This document shows, piece after piece, positions 8,537-17,939 of a stretch of DNA of 64,000 nt. A program made the position numbers and the translations under genes. Source of the stretch: Gammaproteobacteria bacterium (GTDB taxonomy: Bacteria; Pseudomonadota; Gammaproteobacteria; Pseudomonadales; UBA5518); assembly GCA_016718385.1 (NCBI GenBank), contig JADKDK010000004.1, positions 186,001 to 250,000 on the forward strand, written 5' to 3'. Under the pieces are notes generated by a model that saw only the letters and a program-made list of their open reading frames with translations, had not been told where the DNA came from and did no database searches. Numbering within the stretch: the first letter of the stretch is position 1; each line of letters begins with the position of its first letter.

Positions 8537-10195
8537 ATGAAAGAACGCGCGGCCGGGGAGAATTCAATTTCCGCAGCAGCTGTAACGACGCAGGATCGGC
8601 GCGCCCTCAGGCGCTGGGCCGTGCTGCTCTTCGTTTTCGGTGTCGGACACCGCCTGCTCCAGCTCTGGCTATTGTGGCCGGTCCTGTCCGGGCAGATCCT
8701 GGCGTGGGCCGGCAACCAGGCGCCGACCATGCTGCCGGCCATCATCATGCGTGAACACCCGTGGTGGGGTCTGTGGTATCTGCAGCAGACACCCCCGATA
8801 CCCTACGGCATCTGGGCCGTCGTGCTGAACCTGTTCGACAGCCCGTACGGCATCGCTGTCTCGAGCATTTTGCTGCAGGCAGTTCTCAGCAGCCTGACGG
8901 CGGTCGCCATGGCCCTGTTGCTGCGGCGGTCGGGATTCAGCAACTGCTCGTCCTTCGCCATCGCCGTGGTGTTTTTGCTCCACGGCGACCTCATCGCAAT
9001 CGAGTATCACACGATGGGGCAGATGTTCCACAATCTGCTGACCATGCTGCTGGTCGTGCTGGCTTGCCACCAGGCGCTGAACCTGCTGCGGCGAATGGAT
9101 CGGCGCGCGGCATTCATGCTCGGCCTTTGCGCGGGGCTCCTCGCGCTGACGCGCGCGACGTTCTCGTTTTTCTGGCCGGTAGTGCTCGTGTGGCTCATTC
9201 TTGCCGGCGCCTGGCGACGGCCGGCGGTGGTGCTTGCTTTCCTGTTGCCGGTCCTGGTGCTGCACGGCGGCTGGATGGCGAAGAATCGCGTGGCTCTCGG
9301 CCATTGGAGTTCGAGCACCAGCAGTTGGGGCGGTGCGAATCTCTACCATGGCGAGGTCCTGCGCAACGGACCGGAGCAATTCCGTCAATGGATCTCGGAA
9401 CGCAAGGGACTGTGTCCCTCGCCGTGGTACGAGCTCACGGTAGACATGCCGCCGAAGTCGGCGATCTTCTATTTCATCCCGCTGGAGTGGCCGGAGTCCG
9501 TGCCGGCCGACATGGTCGAAAAGGACAGGTTGATAGCGCAGCGGCGCGGTCACGCGGCGGAATGGGATTCGCTGGTGGCCAGCGCCTGGTCGCGCTGCCT
9601 GATGCGGGAATTCGCCGCCTACTGGCTCCATCACCCGGGGCTCGTGATCAGGCAATGGTGGCAGTCCTACCAGGTCTTCTGGCACCCGATCGGGCAGTAT
9701 GCAGTGATCCATCCGTCAGGGCTAAAACCGGACACGGGCGATTACTATTCGCCCGCGTTGAACTGGGGTCGCAGCCTCCGGGAAGCGCTGGGCGACCGGA
9801 TGGACCGCTACCTGATGTTGCGCCGGGAGATCACGCTGGCACCGCTGAGTCCCGGGGATTTCGTCCCGATGACGCTCATCGCCCTGTCGGCGCTCCCGAA
9901 ACTGATCTCGGCATTGAACCTGGCCGTGCTGCACAGCCTGCCCCTGCTGTTGCTGTGGCAGATTGCGACGACGCGGCGCATAGCCCAGCCGGACGGATTC
10001 TGGTTCATGCTGCTCGTGTACGCCTACGCGGGTGGCCTCAGCAGTCTTGGCGAATACAGCGAAAACATGCGCTATCGGCTCGAGGTCGAGCCGATCATCT
10101 GGGTGCTGTCTGCGCTGATCCTGCGGGGTTGGATTACCTGTGTGCGCCGTCTCGCGGCGCGCTCTCGCCCCGGGCACCCGCGGCCCGCTGCCTGA
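8537..10195 (+). CDS. Polytopic membrane protein, GT-C/GT39-like glycosyltransferase candidate
   Basis: A 552-residue membrane protein with about ten hydrophobic helices, a large extracytoplasmic loop near residues 260-400, and the ending GEYSENMRYRLEVEPII. A similar RYR-x-EP ending is frequent in GT39-like GT-C proteins. The ATG at 8537 has a GGAGG about 9 bp upstream and is preferred over GTG 8519. By eye the codon use is less GC-saturated than in the neighbours, which may reflect separate acquisition. Sequence signatures are weak, so the glycosyltransferase label is an inference from topology and context; donor and acceptor are unknown. Confidence 0.55.
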   Translation: MKERAAGENSISAAAVTTQDRRALRRWAVLLFVFGVGHRLLQLWLLWPVLSGQILAWAGNQAPTMLPAIIMREHPWWGLWYLQQTPPIPYGIWAVVLNLFDSPYGIAVSSILLQAVLSSLTAVAMALLLRRSGFSNCSSFAIAVVFLLHGDLIAIEYHTMGQMFHNLLTMLLVVLACHQALNLLRRMDRRAAFMLGLCAGLLALTRATFSFFWPVVLVWLILAGAWRRPAVVLAFLLPVLVLHGGWMAKNRVALGHWSSSTSSWGGANLYHGEVLRNGPEQFRQWISERKGLCPSPWYELTVDMPPKSAIFYFIPLEWPESVPADMVEKDRLIAQRRGHAAEWDSLVASAWSRCLMREFAAYWLHHPGLVIRQWWQSYQVFWHPIGQYAVIHPSGLKPDTGDYYSPALNWGRSLREALGDRMDRYLMLRREITLAPLSPGDFVPMTLIALSALPKLISALNLAVLHSLPLLLLWQIATTRRIAQPDGFWFMLLVYAYAGGLSSLGEYSENMRYRLEVEPIIWVLSALILRGWITCVRRLAARSRPGHPRPAA

Positions 10196-10245
10196 AAAGA
10201 GCGGGTTCACCTATACTCGCTCACGCAACGGTTGGAGCATCGGAC

Positions 10246-10689
10246 ATGGGGCGCATCAAGGCCGCGAACGGCGCATTCAGTGAGATCTACAACAAGGACG
10301 TATGGGCGCTCGATTCCGCGGAATGGACGGCGGAGCAGGCCGGCTACGAACCGCTCGAGTCCTGCTACGCGCGTTTCGTCGCGCTGCTGCAGGACTTCAT
10401 GCGCCACAATCGCGTGCGCTCGGTGGTGGAGTTCGGCTGCGGTTTCTGGAGCTACGCGCGGGCAATCGACTGGAGCGGCATCGAATACGACGGCTTCGAC
10501 ATCGTCGATGGACCGGTGCGCTGGAATCGCGACCACCACGGAGCGGACAACATCCGCTTCCACCTGCTCGAGGACGGTACGCGACTGCCCGCCGCGGATC
10601 TCCTGATCAGCAAGGACGTGTGCCTCGTGACCGGGCTGCCGGAGAGCGCCGCGGCAGGCGGTGCGATCGTGCGCTACGTCGACGCCTGA
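10246..10689 (+). CDS. SAM-methyltransferase-like protein, apparently truncated
   Basis: A 147-residue protein with the first half of a methyltransferase fold: RSVVEFGCGFWSYARAI near residues 58-74, YDGFDIVDGP, and PAADLLISKDV near the end. Related proteins usually continue after the ISKDV strand with further strands and helices, but here the frame stops about 20 residues later in an unrelated-looking tail. A TATACT at 10212-10217 could be a -10 element. The neighbour ends convergently 7 bp downstream. It may be a remnant or another frameshift victim; no full-length continuation was found in the other frames. Confidence 0.55.
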   Translation: MGRIKAANGAFSEIYNKDVWALDSAEWTAEQAGYEPLESCYARFVALLQDFMRHNRVRSVVEFGCGFWSYARAIDWSGIEYDGFDIVDGPVRWNRDHHGADNIRFHLLEDGTRLPAADLLISKDVCLVTGLPESAAAGGAIVRYVDA

Positions 10690-10695
10690 GTCGCG

Positions 10696-11802
10696 TCAGC
10701 GCGTGCGCGCGGCTGGCGCCGGGGGCGGTGCGTCTTTCATCGAGGCAAATCCGCGCAGGCCGATGCGCAGGCGCTCCACGCGACGCTGCAACCGTTCGAG
10801 CGCCAGCGAGCCCGCGAGGCAAACGGCCGCGGCACTGCTCAGGAAGCCCGCCGTCGCGCTGACCGGCATGCCGGTGAGGTGCTCGACCACGTAGAACGCA
10901 AGACAATGCGTGATGAAGACGGGATAGGCGAGATTGCCCAGCTGCTCGTCCCAGCGCTTCAGCGTCGCCGGCAGGGCGCGCCTGCCGCTGGCCAGCGCCA
11001 GCGCGAGCAGCGGCAGCGCAACGGTGGCGCCGAGCGTGATTTCCCGCGCGCGCTGCTGGTGGATCGCCACGCCGGCGAGCGCGCAGCCGGCGAGCACGAC
11101 ATACAGCAGCCACAGCGCGATGGCCATGCGGCGACTCGCCGTGCTGCCCTCGGCGTAGAGGTAGCCCATCAGGAACACCGGCAGCACGCCGAAGATGTAG
11201 CGGTAGCTCAGGGTGTCGCTGTTCAGCGTCGGCGACTCGTACACGAATCCGAACAGTTGCACCGCGAGCGTGGCGGGCAGCAGCACCAGCAGCAGCGCTC
11301 GCCAGCGGAACAGCAGCGGCAGCAGCAGGTAGAAATGGAACTCGGTCGCGAGCGACCAGGCCGGCGGCACCAGCGGGTGCGGCAGCAGTTGCGGGATCAC
11401 GAAGGGTCCGAAGATGTAGTTCGCGGGCAGCAGCAGCGCGTTCAGCAGCACCTTCAGCGGTGTCGGTTCCTGCTGCAGCAGCCAGAATCCGGGCGAGGGA
11501 CCCCAGGCCCACAGCAGCGCCACGGTCGCCGTCAGCGCCACGAGGTATTGCGGGAACAGCTTCAGCACGCGGTCGGCGAGGAAAGTGCGTGCCGGACGCG
11601 CCGAGAAGCGTCCGAAGCGTTCGATGCTGCGCCGCATCAGGTAGCCGCTGATGGTGTAGAAGCAGATCACGGCCATCACGCCGGGATTGAGCGCCCAGTG
11701 GAATCCGGGCACGTGCGAGAGCAGCACCGCGGCGGCGAGCGCGAAGCGGATCAGGCCGAGCAAGGCTTGCCTCCCGCCCCGGACGCGGGCGGCGCAGGGC
11801 AC
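10696..11802 (-). CDS. Acyltransferase 3 family membrane protein
   Basis: A 368-residue polytopic acyltransferase. RFALAAAVLLSHVPGFHW is the first helix with its terminal His, followed by CFYTISGYLMRRS and PPAWSLATEFHFYLLLPLL, the family's conserved motifs. About ten membrane helices are visible, then an Ala/Pro-rich cytoplasmic tail. The GTG at 11802 is the outermost start. It probably acylates an exported polysaccharide. The gene is transcribed toward the glycan cluster, and its start region faces the leuA leader region. Confidence 0.82.
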   Translation of the reverse strand: MPCAARVRGGRQALLGLIRFALAAAVLLSHVPGFHWALNPGVMAVICFYTISGYLMRRSIERFGRFSARPARTFLADRVLKLFPQYLVALTATVALLWAWGPSPGFWLLQQEPTPLKVLLNALLLPANYIFGPFVIPQLLPHPLVPPAWSLATEFHFYLLLPLLFRWRALLLVLLPATLAVQLFGFVYESPTLNSDTLSYRYIFGVLPVFLMGYLYAEGSTASRRMAIALWLLYVVLAGCALAGVAIHQQRAREITLGATVALPLLALALASGRRALPATLKRWDEQLGNLAYPVFITHCLAFYVVEHLTGMPVSATAGFLSSAAAVCLAGSLALERLQRRVERLRIGLRGFASMKDAPPPAPAARTR

Positions 11803-12033
11803 CGCGCGGCGCTTCGCCGCGGGAGATCGACGGTCATGGCTCGTGGCGTGCGCGGCATCTGGGGCTCCACCCGGGATGGCGCACCTTAAGACAGGGTTCC
11901 GGAGGTGACAAGCCGGCGCGCACAGCGCAACAATTCACTGCCGGCGCGCGCAGGGCTTGGCAACGCCGCGCCGCATTGTCTAATATCGGCCCCATCGCCG
12001 CTCGTCGGCATTGTGTCACAGAACCGTATCACG

Positions 12034-12114
12034 ATGAGCTTCCAGGGCCACATCGCCAGTCTTTCCGCGCCGCGCTCCCTGCGCGCGCTGCGTCTCGCCC
12101 TGCTGCTGCCCTGA
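12034..12114 (+). CDS. Putative leucine-rich leader peptide of leuA
   Basis: A 26-residue open frame upstream of leuA whose last eleven residues are LRALRLALLLP. It holds leucine codons CTG CTC CTG CTG CTG shortly before the stop. Leader peptides rich in the end-product amino acid control many amino-acid operons by ribosome stalling. The stop codon lies in the loop of an 8-bp hairpin. A TAATAT at 11991-11996 could be a -10, placing transcription start about 30 bp upstream. The Shine-Dalgarno is weak. This is inference from position and composition; no homologue could be checked. Confidence 0.5.
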   Translation: MSFQGHIASLSAPRSLRALRLALLLP

Positions 12115-12187
12115 GGGGCAGCATACCGTTCGCTCACAATTCCGTTACCGCGACAATTTCACCAGGATGGGTGCGCCCTGCGCGCCC
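12104..12187 (+). promoter_or_regulatory. leuA leader hairpins (candidate attenuator)
   Basis: Two strong inverted repeats lie between the leader peptide and leuA. The first pairs TGCTGCCC (12104-12111) with GGGCAGCA (12116-12123) around a TGAG loop that contains the leader stop codon. The second pairs GGGTGCGC (12169-12176) with GCGCGCCC (12180-12187), with one G-U pair and a 3-nt loop. It lies 21 bp before the leuA ATG. Neither is followed by a T run, so a classical intrinsic terminator is not evident; translational or Rho-dependent control is possible. Confidence 0.45.
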
Positions 12188-12208
12188 GCCCGGACATGAG
12201 GACAAGCC

Positions 12209-13753
<1,545 letters not shown>

Positions 13754-13765
13754 GCGCGCGCCGCC

Positions 13766-14494
13766 ATGGAGGAGGGCCTGCGCCTCGCCTACCTCGCCGC
13801 GATGGACGTGCCGGTCTGGCTGTTGCGCGGCAGCGAAGCGGTGCCCGTGTTCGACGAGGAGCCGCCGCCAGCGCGCGAGCAGGCTGTGCCGGTTGCGCCC
13901 GATACCGGTCCGGCGCGTCTCGCGCGCGACCTGCTCGGCGAGGACAGCGGGCCGCGCGCCGGGGTAACGCGCACGGCGACGCCCGAGCGCAGCGGCGCGG
14001 CTGCGCGCAGCGCGCCGCGCGTGGCGGCGCAGCCGACGCCCAGTCTGCTGCTGGTCGAGGCGGGGCGCTATCTCTTCATCGAGGCGAGCAGCGAGCAGGG
14101 CGGGGACCGGCGCATCGTGGAACTGATCGGCGCGATCGCGCTCGCGCTCGGCGGCGAGCCCGTGGTGCCGCGGGCGCAGCGCTTCGACCTGCAGGCGCTC
14201 GGTGCGCTGGCCGATCGCGCGCAGGCGCGCGACGTGCTGCTGGGGCGCCTGGCCAGGCTGGGTGAATCGCAAACCGTCGAACACGTGGTGCTGCTCGGCG
14301 AGCGCCCCGCCGCGGTGCTGCTGGGATGGGACGAAGCCCGTTTCGCCGGGCGTATCGCGCGCGTGCAGCGCGTGCCGGGCCTGGAGCCCGGCGTGCTGGT
14401 CACGCTGTCGTGCGCGCAGATGCTCGCCGAGCCGGAACTGAAGCGCACGGTCTGGCAGGAGCTCTGCGCGGCGCGCGCCCGCCATGATGCCTGA
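13766..14494 (+). CDS. holD: Probable DNA polymerase III psi subunit (HolD-like)
   Basis: A 242-residue protein lying directly before rimI, as holD does in enterobacteria. The N-terminus (RLAYLAAMDVPVWLLRG) resembles the psi pattern of a helix followed by QWxLR, and the C-terminus (LKRTVWQELCAARAR) resembles the end of psi. The central linker, residues 30-90, is Ala/Pro/Arg-rich and makes the protein longer than E. coli psi (137 residues). Psi joins the clamp loader to SSB through chi. Similarity is weak, so the call rests on ends plus synteny. Its end overlaps the rimI start by 11 bp. Confidence 0.55.
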   Translation: MEEGLRLAYLAAMDVPVWLLRGSEAVPVFDEEPPPAREQAVPVAPDTGPARLARDLLGEDSGPRAGVTRTATPERSGAAARSAPRVAAQPTPSLLLVEAGRYLFIEASSEQGGDRRIVELIGAIALALGGEPVVPRAQRFDLQALGALADRAQARDVLLGRLARLGESQTVEHVVLLGERPAAVLLGWDEARFAGRIARVQRVPGLEPGVLVTLSCAQMLAEPELKRTVWQELCAARARHDA

Positions 14495-14930
14495 GCCGCG
14501 ACCGGCCGCCGCGGCCGACGCCGCGGCAATCGCGGCGCTGGATGCGCGGGTCAATCCCTCGCCGTGGAGCGCGGATGCCGTGCGCGAAACGCTGGCGCGC
14601 GCCGGTGGTTTCGTGATCGCGTCGCCGGGCGCGCCGCTGGCCGGGTTCGCGCTGTTCGCCCAGGTCGCCGACGAGTGCGAGATCCTCGATATCGCGGTCG
14701 ATCCGGGCGCGCGGCGCCACGGGCTCGGCGCACGCCTGCTGGCTGCCGCGCTGGCCGCCGCCGCCACGCGCGGGGCGAGGCGTTGCTTCCTGGAAGTGCG
14801 CGCCTCGAACGCGGGCGCGCAGGCTTTCTATCGCGCGGCCGGCTTCGTCGAGGACGGGCGGCGCAAGGATTACTACCGCAGCGGCCAGGGGCGCGAGGAC
14901 GCGCTGCTGATGAGCCGCGCGCTGCCATGA
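14484..14930 (+). CDS. rimI: Ribosomal protein S18-alanine N-acetyltransferase
   Basis: A 148-residue GNAT protein. DIAVDPGARRHGLGARLL contains the acetyl-CoA-binding R/Q-x-x-G-x-G/A turn, and EVRASNAGAQAFYRAAGF is a typical RimI segment. The ending GREDALLMSRAL also matches RimI. The enzyme acetylates the N-terminal alanine of S18. It overlaps the holD-like gene upstream, matching the known holD-rimI order, and its stop overlaps the ATG at 14927. Confidence 0.88.
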   Translation: MMPEPRPAAAADAAAIAALDARVNPSPWSADAVRETLARAGGFVIASPGAPLAGFALFAQVADECEILDIAVDPGARRHGLGARLLAAALAAAATRGARRCFLEVRASNAGAQAFYRAAGFVEDGRRKDYYRSGQGREDALLMSRALP

Positions 14931-14941
14931 GGGAGACACCG

Positions 14942-15334
14942 ATGCCGATCGTCGCAACCGAGTCGTGGACGCTGGAACTGCCCGAGGAGTGGTCGGCGCA
15001 GGAGGACGAGGACGTCGTGGTGATCGAGGACGAGGACGGCGTGAGCTGTCTCGAGATCTCGGCGCTGGTGCTGGAGAGCGGCGCCGTGGGCGACGAGGAT
15101 CTGGCCGAGTTCAGCCGCGATCTTCTCGACGAGGGCCTGAAGCCGCAGGCGGTGCGCGTCGCCGGCTGGAGCGGCAAGCTCTTCGAGCACGACGACGAGG
15201 AGTTCCACTGGCGCGAGTGGTTCCTGCGCCAGGGCGCGCATTTCATCTACGCCGGCTACCACTGCCTGCGCGAGCACGCCGGCATGGACGACGCTGCGAT
15301 CGCTGAGATCCTCGCGACGCTGGAGCCGTGCTGA
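14942..15334 (+). CDS. Small conserved acidic protein of unknown function
   Basis: A 130-residue acidic protein beginning MPIVATESWTLELPEEW. It is rich in Asp and Glu (for example DEDVVVIEDEDG) and ends with AEILATLEP. The pattern suggests a soluble cytoplasmic alpha/beta fold with no signal peptide. The ATG at 14942 follows GGGAGA with good spacing; an ATG at 14927 overlapping the rimI stop (ATGA) would add five residues. It probably shares a transcript with leuA, the holD-like gene and rimI. No function can be assigned. Confidence 0.7.
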   Translation: MPIVATESWTLELPEEWSAQEDEDVVVIEDEDGVSCLEISALVLESGAVGDEDLAEFSRDLLDEGLKPQAVRVAGWSGKLFEHDDEEFHWREWFLRQGAHFIYAGYHCLREHAGMDDAAIAEILATLEPC

Positions 15335-15352
15335 ACCGCACGCCGTTGCCTT

Positions 15353-15374
15353 GTGGGTCCGGCTTCAGCCGGAC
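15353..15374 (+). repeat. GTGG-headed REP-like palindrome
   Basis: A GTGG head followed by the perfect palindrome-with-loop GTCCGGCTTCAGCCGGAC. The same 18-base core recurs at 36123-36140 and 45295-45312. It lies 18 bp after the stop of the small acidic gene. Confidence 0.8.
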
Positions 15375-15623
15375 ATGTTCATGGTGCGGCTGACGTCAAG
15401 AAGCGATCAGACGGGAATGGCTCGGTGCGTCGCCGGCTGCTCTGCCCGCCATTGTCCTGCGGGGCACGCACGAGTACGTCCCTGTAGCTCCGCGCCGCGT
15501 CCTGCGGCGCAAGGCCCCGCAAGCCAACAGCAGGCAGCACAGCCGCTCGGTCGAGCGCGTGCCGCATCGGGCAAATCCGGGAATGCACGCCTTTTCGAGG
15601 GATTCCACCACGGCGAGGGGCTC
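15375..15623. other. Intergenic region, no gene recognised
   Basis: Open frames here lack plausible starts, homology-like motifs or normal codon patterns on either strand. No promoter or tRNA-like structure was seen. The region continues into the inverted-repeat element at 15624-15798. Confidence 0.5.
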
Positions 15624-15798
15624 GAGCACCCATCGGTGCGGCGGACACTCTGTCGCCAGGACGGCGACAGGTAGCCTGCAGGGGTGAGGCGGATTCCGGC
15701 GAAGCACTGCTTCGCCCCGCCGAGCGCCCGAAATCTGCGATTTCGGGCCGGGCCCCGGAGGGGGATTCACGGCGTGTCCGCGGCACCGATGGGTGCTC
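15624..15798. repeat. 175-bp inverted-repeat element with internal hairpins (MITE-like)
   Basis: Two 25-bp arms, 15624-15648 and 15774-15798, are reverse complements with one mismatch. Inside are three further hairpins: CTGTCGCC/GGCGACAG (15650-15670, followed by GTAG), GCGAAGCA/TGCTTCGC (15699-15715) and CCCGAAATC/GATTTCGGG (15727-15747). No coding capacity is evident. It looks like a small non-autonomous repeat or a structured RNA; no second copy occurs in the window. Confidence 0.5.
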
Positions 15799-15920
15799 GG
15801 GCGCCGATGGCTCGTGATACGCGAGATCGTCGGGCTCGTTATCCCGAGCACAGATGGTTTTGCGACACCCTCTTCAGCAGGACATATCCGGTGTGTGCAG
15901 CCAGCGACGCACCGCGGGTT

Positions 15921-15942
15921 GTCGGCATGAATGCCGACCTAC
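15921..15942 (-). repeat. GTAG-headed REP-like palindrome overlapping nth stop
   Basis: GTCGGCATGAATGCCGAC (15921-15938) followed by CTAC, so on the minus strand it reads GTAG then the palindrome. The TAG at 15939-15941 is the stop codon of nth. Confidence 0.85.
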
Positions 15943-16586
15943 GGCTGCTGCAGGATCTTCTTGCGGCCGGGGAACTCGCAGAGATCGCTGATCACGCACT
16001 CGCGGCACTTCGGGTTGCGCGCGGTGCAGACGTAGCGCCCGTGCAGGATCAGCCAGTGGTGCGCATCGCGCAGGTACTCGGGCGGCGTGGTCTTCAGCAG
16101 CTTGTCCTCGACCGCGCGCACCGTCTTGCCGGGGGCGAGACGGATGCGGTTGGCGAGGCGGAAGATGTGCGTGTCGACGGCCATCGTCGGTTCGCCGAAG
16201 GCGGTGTTGAGGATCACGTTGGCGGTCTTGCGCCCCACGCCGGGCAGTGCCTCGAGCGCCTTGCGCTCGGCGGGCACCTGCGAGCCGTGGCGTTCGATCA
16301 GCAGTGCGCAGGTGGCGATCACGTTCTTCGCCTTGCTGTTGAACAGGCCGATGTGGCGGATGTAGGGCTTCAGCCCTTCCTCGCCGAGCGCGAGTATCGC
16401 CGCGGGGGTGTTGGCCACCGGGTAGAGCCTGCGCGTGGCCCTGTTCACGCTGACGTCGGTGGCCTGCGCCGAGAGGATCACCGCGACCAGCAGCTCGAAG
16501 GGCGAAGCGAACTCGAGCTCGGTGGCCGGTGCCGGGTTGGCGGCCTGCAGGCGGCGGAAGATCTCGCGGCGCTTCGCGGCGTTCAA
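15939..16586 (-). CDS. nth: Endonuclease III
   Basis: A DNA glycosylase/AP lyase that removes oxidised pyrimidines. At 215 residues it matches the family (E. coli 211). The helix-hairpin-helix LPGVGRKTANVIL and the catalytic region AVDTHIFRLANR are present, as is the [4Fe-4S] loop C-x6-C-x2-C-x5-C near the end (CTARNPKCRECVISDLC). The start is taken as TTG 16586, because NAAKRREIF is the usual N-terminus and TTGA overlaps the rsxE stop. It is the last gene of the Rsx operon, as in pseudomonads. Its TAG stop lies in a REP-like palindrome. Confidence 0.95.
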   Translation of the reverse strand: MNAAKRREIFRRLQAANPAPATELEFASPFELLVAVILSAQATDVSVNRATRRLYPVANTPAAILALGEEGLKPYIRHIGLFNSKAKNVIATCALLIERHGSQVPAERKALEALPGVGRKTANVILNTAFGEPTMAVDTHIFRLANRIRLAPGKTVRAVEDKLLKTTPPEYLRDAHHWLILHGRYVCTARNPKCRECVISDLCEFPGRKKILQQP

Positions 16587-17299
16587 CTGATGTGCCCGGT
16601 GACGCGCACGCGCTTGCTGCCGGCGGGAGCCTGAGGTGCGCGCGCGGCCTCCGCGCGCGCCTTCAGCTGCGTGTCGATGCCGTTCTTCAGCGCGATCAGC
16701 AAGCCGGTGAACAGGAAGGCGCCGGGCGGCAGCACCGCGAGCAGGAAGTGGCGTTGCTCGCCGAAGGGGCGGACCTCCCAGCCGGCGGCCATCGGGCCGA
16801 ACAGCAGCTGCATGTCGGCGAACAGCGTGCCGTTGCCGAGCAGCTCGCGCAGTGCGCCGAGCACCACGAGCACGGCGCTGAAGCCCAGCCCCATCATCAG
16901 CCCCTCGAGCGCCGCGAGCGGCACCGGGTTCTTGCTGGCGAAGGCCTCGGCGCGCCCGAGCACCACGCAGTTCGTGGTGATCAGCGGCAGGAAGATGCCC
17001 AGCACCTCGTAGAGCCCGTAGGCGTATGCCTGCATCAGCAGCTCTACCAGCGTCACCGCACCGGCGATGATCAGCACGAAGGCGGGCAGGCGGATCGTGT
17101 CGGGCACCACGTGGCGCACCATCGACACCAGCGTGTTGGTGCCCATCAGCACGAGGGCCGTCGCGAGCCCCATGCCGAGCGCGTTGACCACCGAGCCGCT
17201 GACCGCGAGCAGCGGGCACAGCCCGAGCAATTGCACCAGGGCCGGGTTGTTCTTCCACAGGCCGTTCAGCGCGATTTCGCCGATGCGGGGCTCACTCAT
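16583..17299 (-). CDS. rsxE: Electron transport complex subunit RsxE/RnfE
   Basis: A 238-residue inner-membrane subunit of the Rnf/Rsx complex, which couples electron transfer between ferredoxin and NADH to ion movement and in enterobacteria keeps SoxR reduced. Six hydrophobic segments, NPALVQLLGLCPLLAVS near the N-terminus and ITTNCVVLGRAEAFAS in the middle are typical. The last 25 residues are a basic, Ala/Arg-rich tail. Its start overlaps rsxG by 8 bp and its stop overlaps the nth start. Confidence 0.95.
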   Translation of the reverse strand: MSEPRIGEIALNGLWKNNPALVQLLGLCPLLAVSGSVVNALGMGLATALVLMGTNTLVSMVRHVVPDTIRLPAFVLIIAGAVTLVELLMQAYAYGLYEVLGIFLPLITTNCVVLGRAEAFASKNPVPLAALEGLMMGLGFSAVLVVLGALRELLGNGTLFADMQLLFGPMAAGWEVRPFGEQRHFLLAVLPPGAFLFTGLLIALKNGIDTQLKARAEAARAPQAPAGSKRVRVTGHIS

Positions 17300-17939
17300 G
17301 GCGGGCTTCGCTCCCTGTTGCCGCGGGGGCGAGCAGCGCCTCGCGGTTGGCCTCGAAATACTGCAGCGTGCGCTTGACCGCCGCGGTCACCGCGCGCGGC
17401 GTGATCGTCGCGCCCGTGAACTGGTCGAATACGCCGCCGTCCTTTTGCACCGCCCATTGCGCGGGCGCGGGATCGGCGAGGGAGCGGCCCGCGAAGGCGT
17501 CGATCCAGCGCGACTTGCGCGCATCGATCTTGTCGCCGAGCCCCGGCGTCTCCTTGTGCGCCACCACGCGCACGCCGGCCACCGTGCCGTCGGCGTTGAT
17601 GCCCACGATCAGCTCGATCGCCCCGCCGTAGCCGTCGGGCGCCGTGGCCGGGACGATCACCGCCTGCGCTGCGCCACCGAGACGCGCCACCAGCGCCTTG
17701 CGCGGCTGCTGCAGCCCGAGCAAATCGCGGTCATCGACCAGGCGGAAATCGTCGAGCAGCACGTTGTCGTAGCGCGCCGGCGGCAGGATCTCGTTGTAGG
17801 CGCGCGCTTCGGCGGCGCGCCGCTGCGCGGCGATCTGCTCGCGCGTCAGCAGCTGCGTGCCCGCCAGCGCCAGGGTGACGGCCAGGGCGACCAGTCCCAG
17901 CACGAGGCTGTTGCGCCCGACGGCGTCGGCCAGCTTCAT
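17292..17939 (-). CDS. rsxG: Electron transport complex subunit RsxG/RnfG
   Basis: A 215-residue subunit with one N-terminal membrane anchor (residues 12-32) and a periplasmic FMN-binding domain. The covalent FMN site is the threonine of the TGATITP motif near residue 177. ETPGLGDKID is another family motif. The ATG at 17939 overlaps the rsxD stop by 4 bp (ATGA), giving tight translational coupling. Confidence 0.95.
   Translation of the reverse strand: MKLADAVGRNSLVLGLVALAVTLALAGTQLLTREQIAAQRRAAEARAYNEILPPARYDNVLLDDFRLVDDRDLLGLQQPRKALVARLGGAAQAVIVPATAPDGYGGAIELIVGINADGTVAGVRVVAHKETPGLGDKIDARKSRWIDAFAGRSLADPAPAQWAVQKDGGVFDQFTGATITPRAVTAAVKRTLQYFEANREALLAPAATGSEARHE

Noticed and set aside
15379..15851. 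Minus-strand frames in the gap before nth
   Set aside because: Two overlapping Arg/Pro-rich frames run through the inverted-repeat element, with no plausible start or domain.
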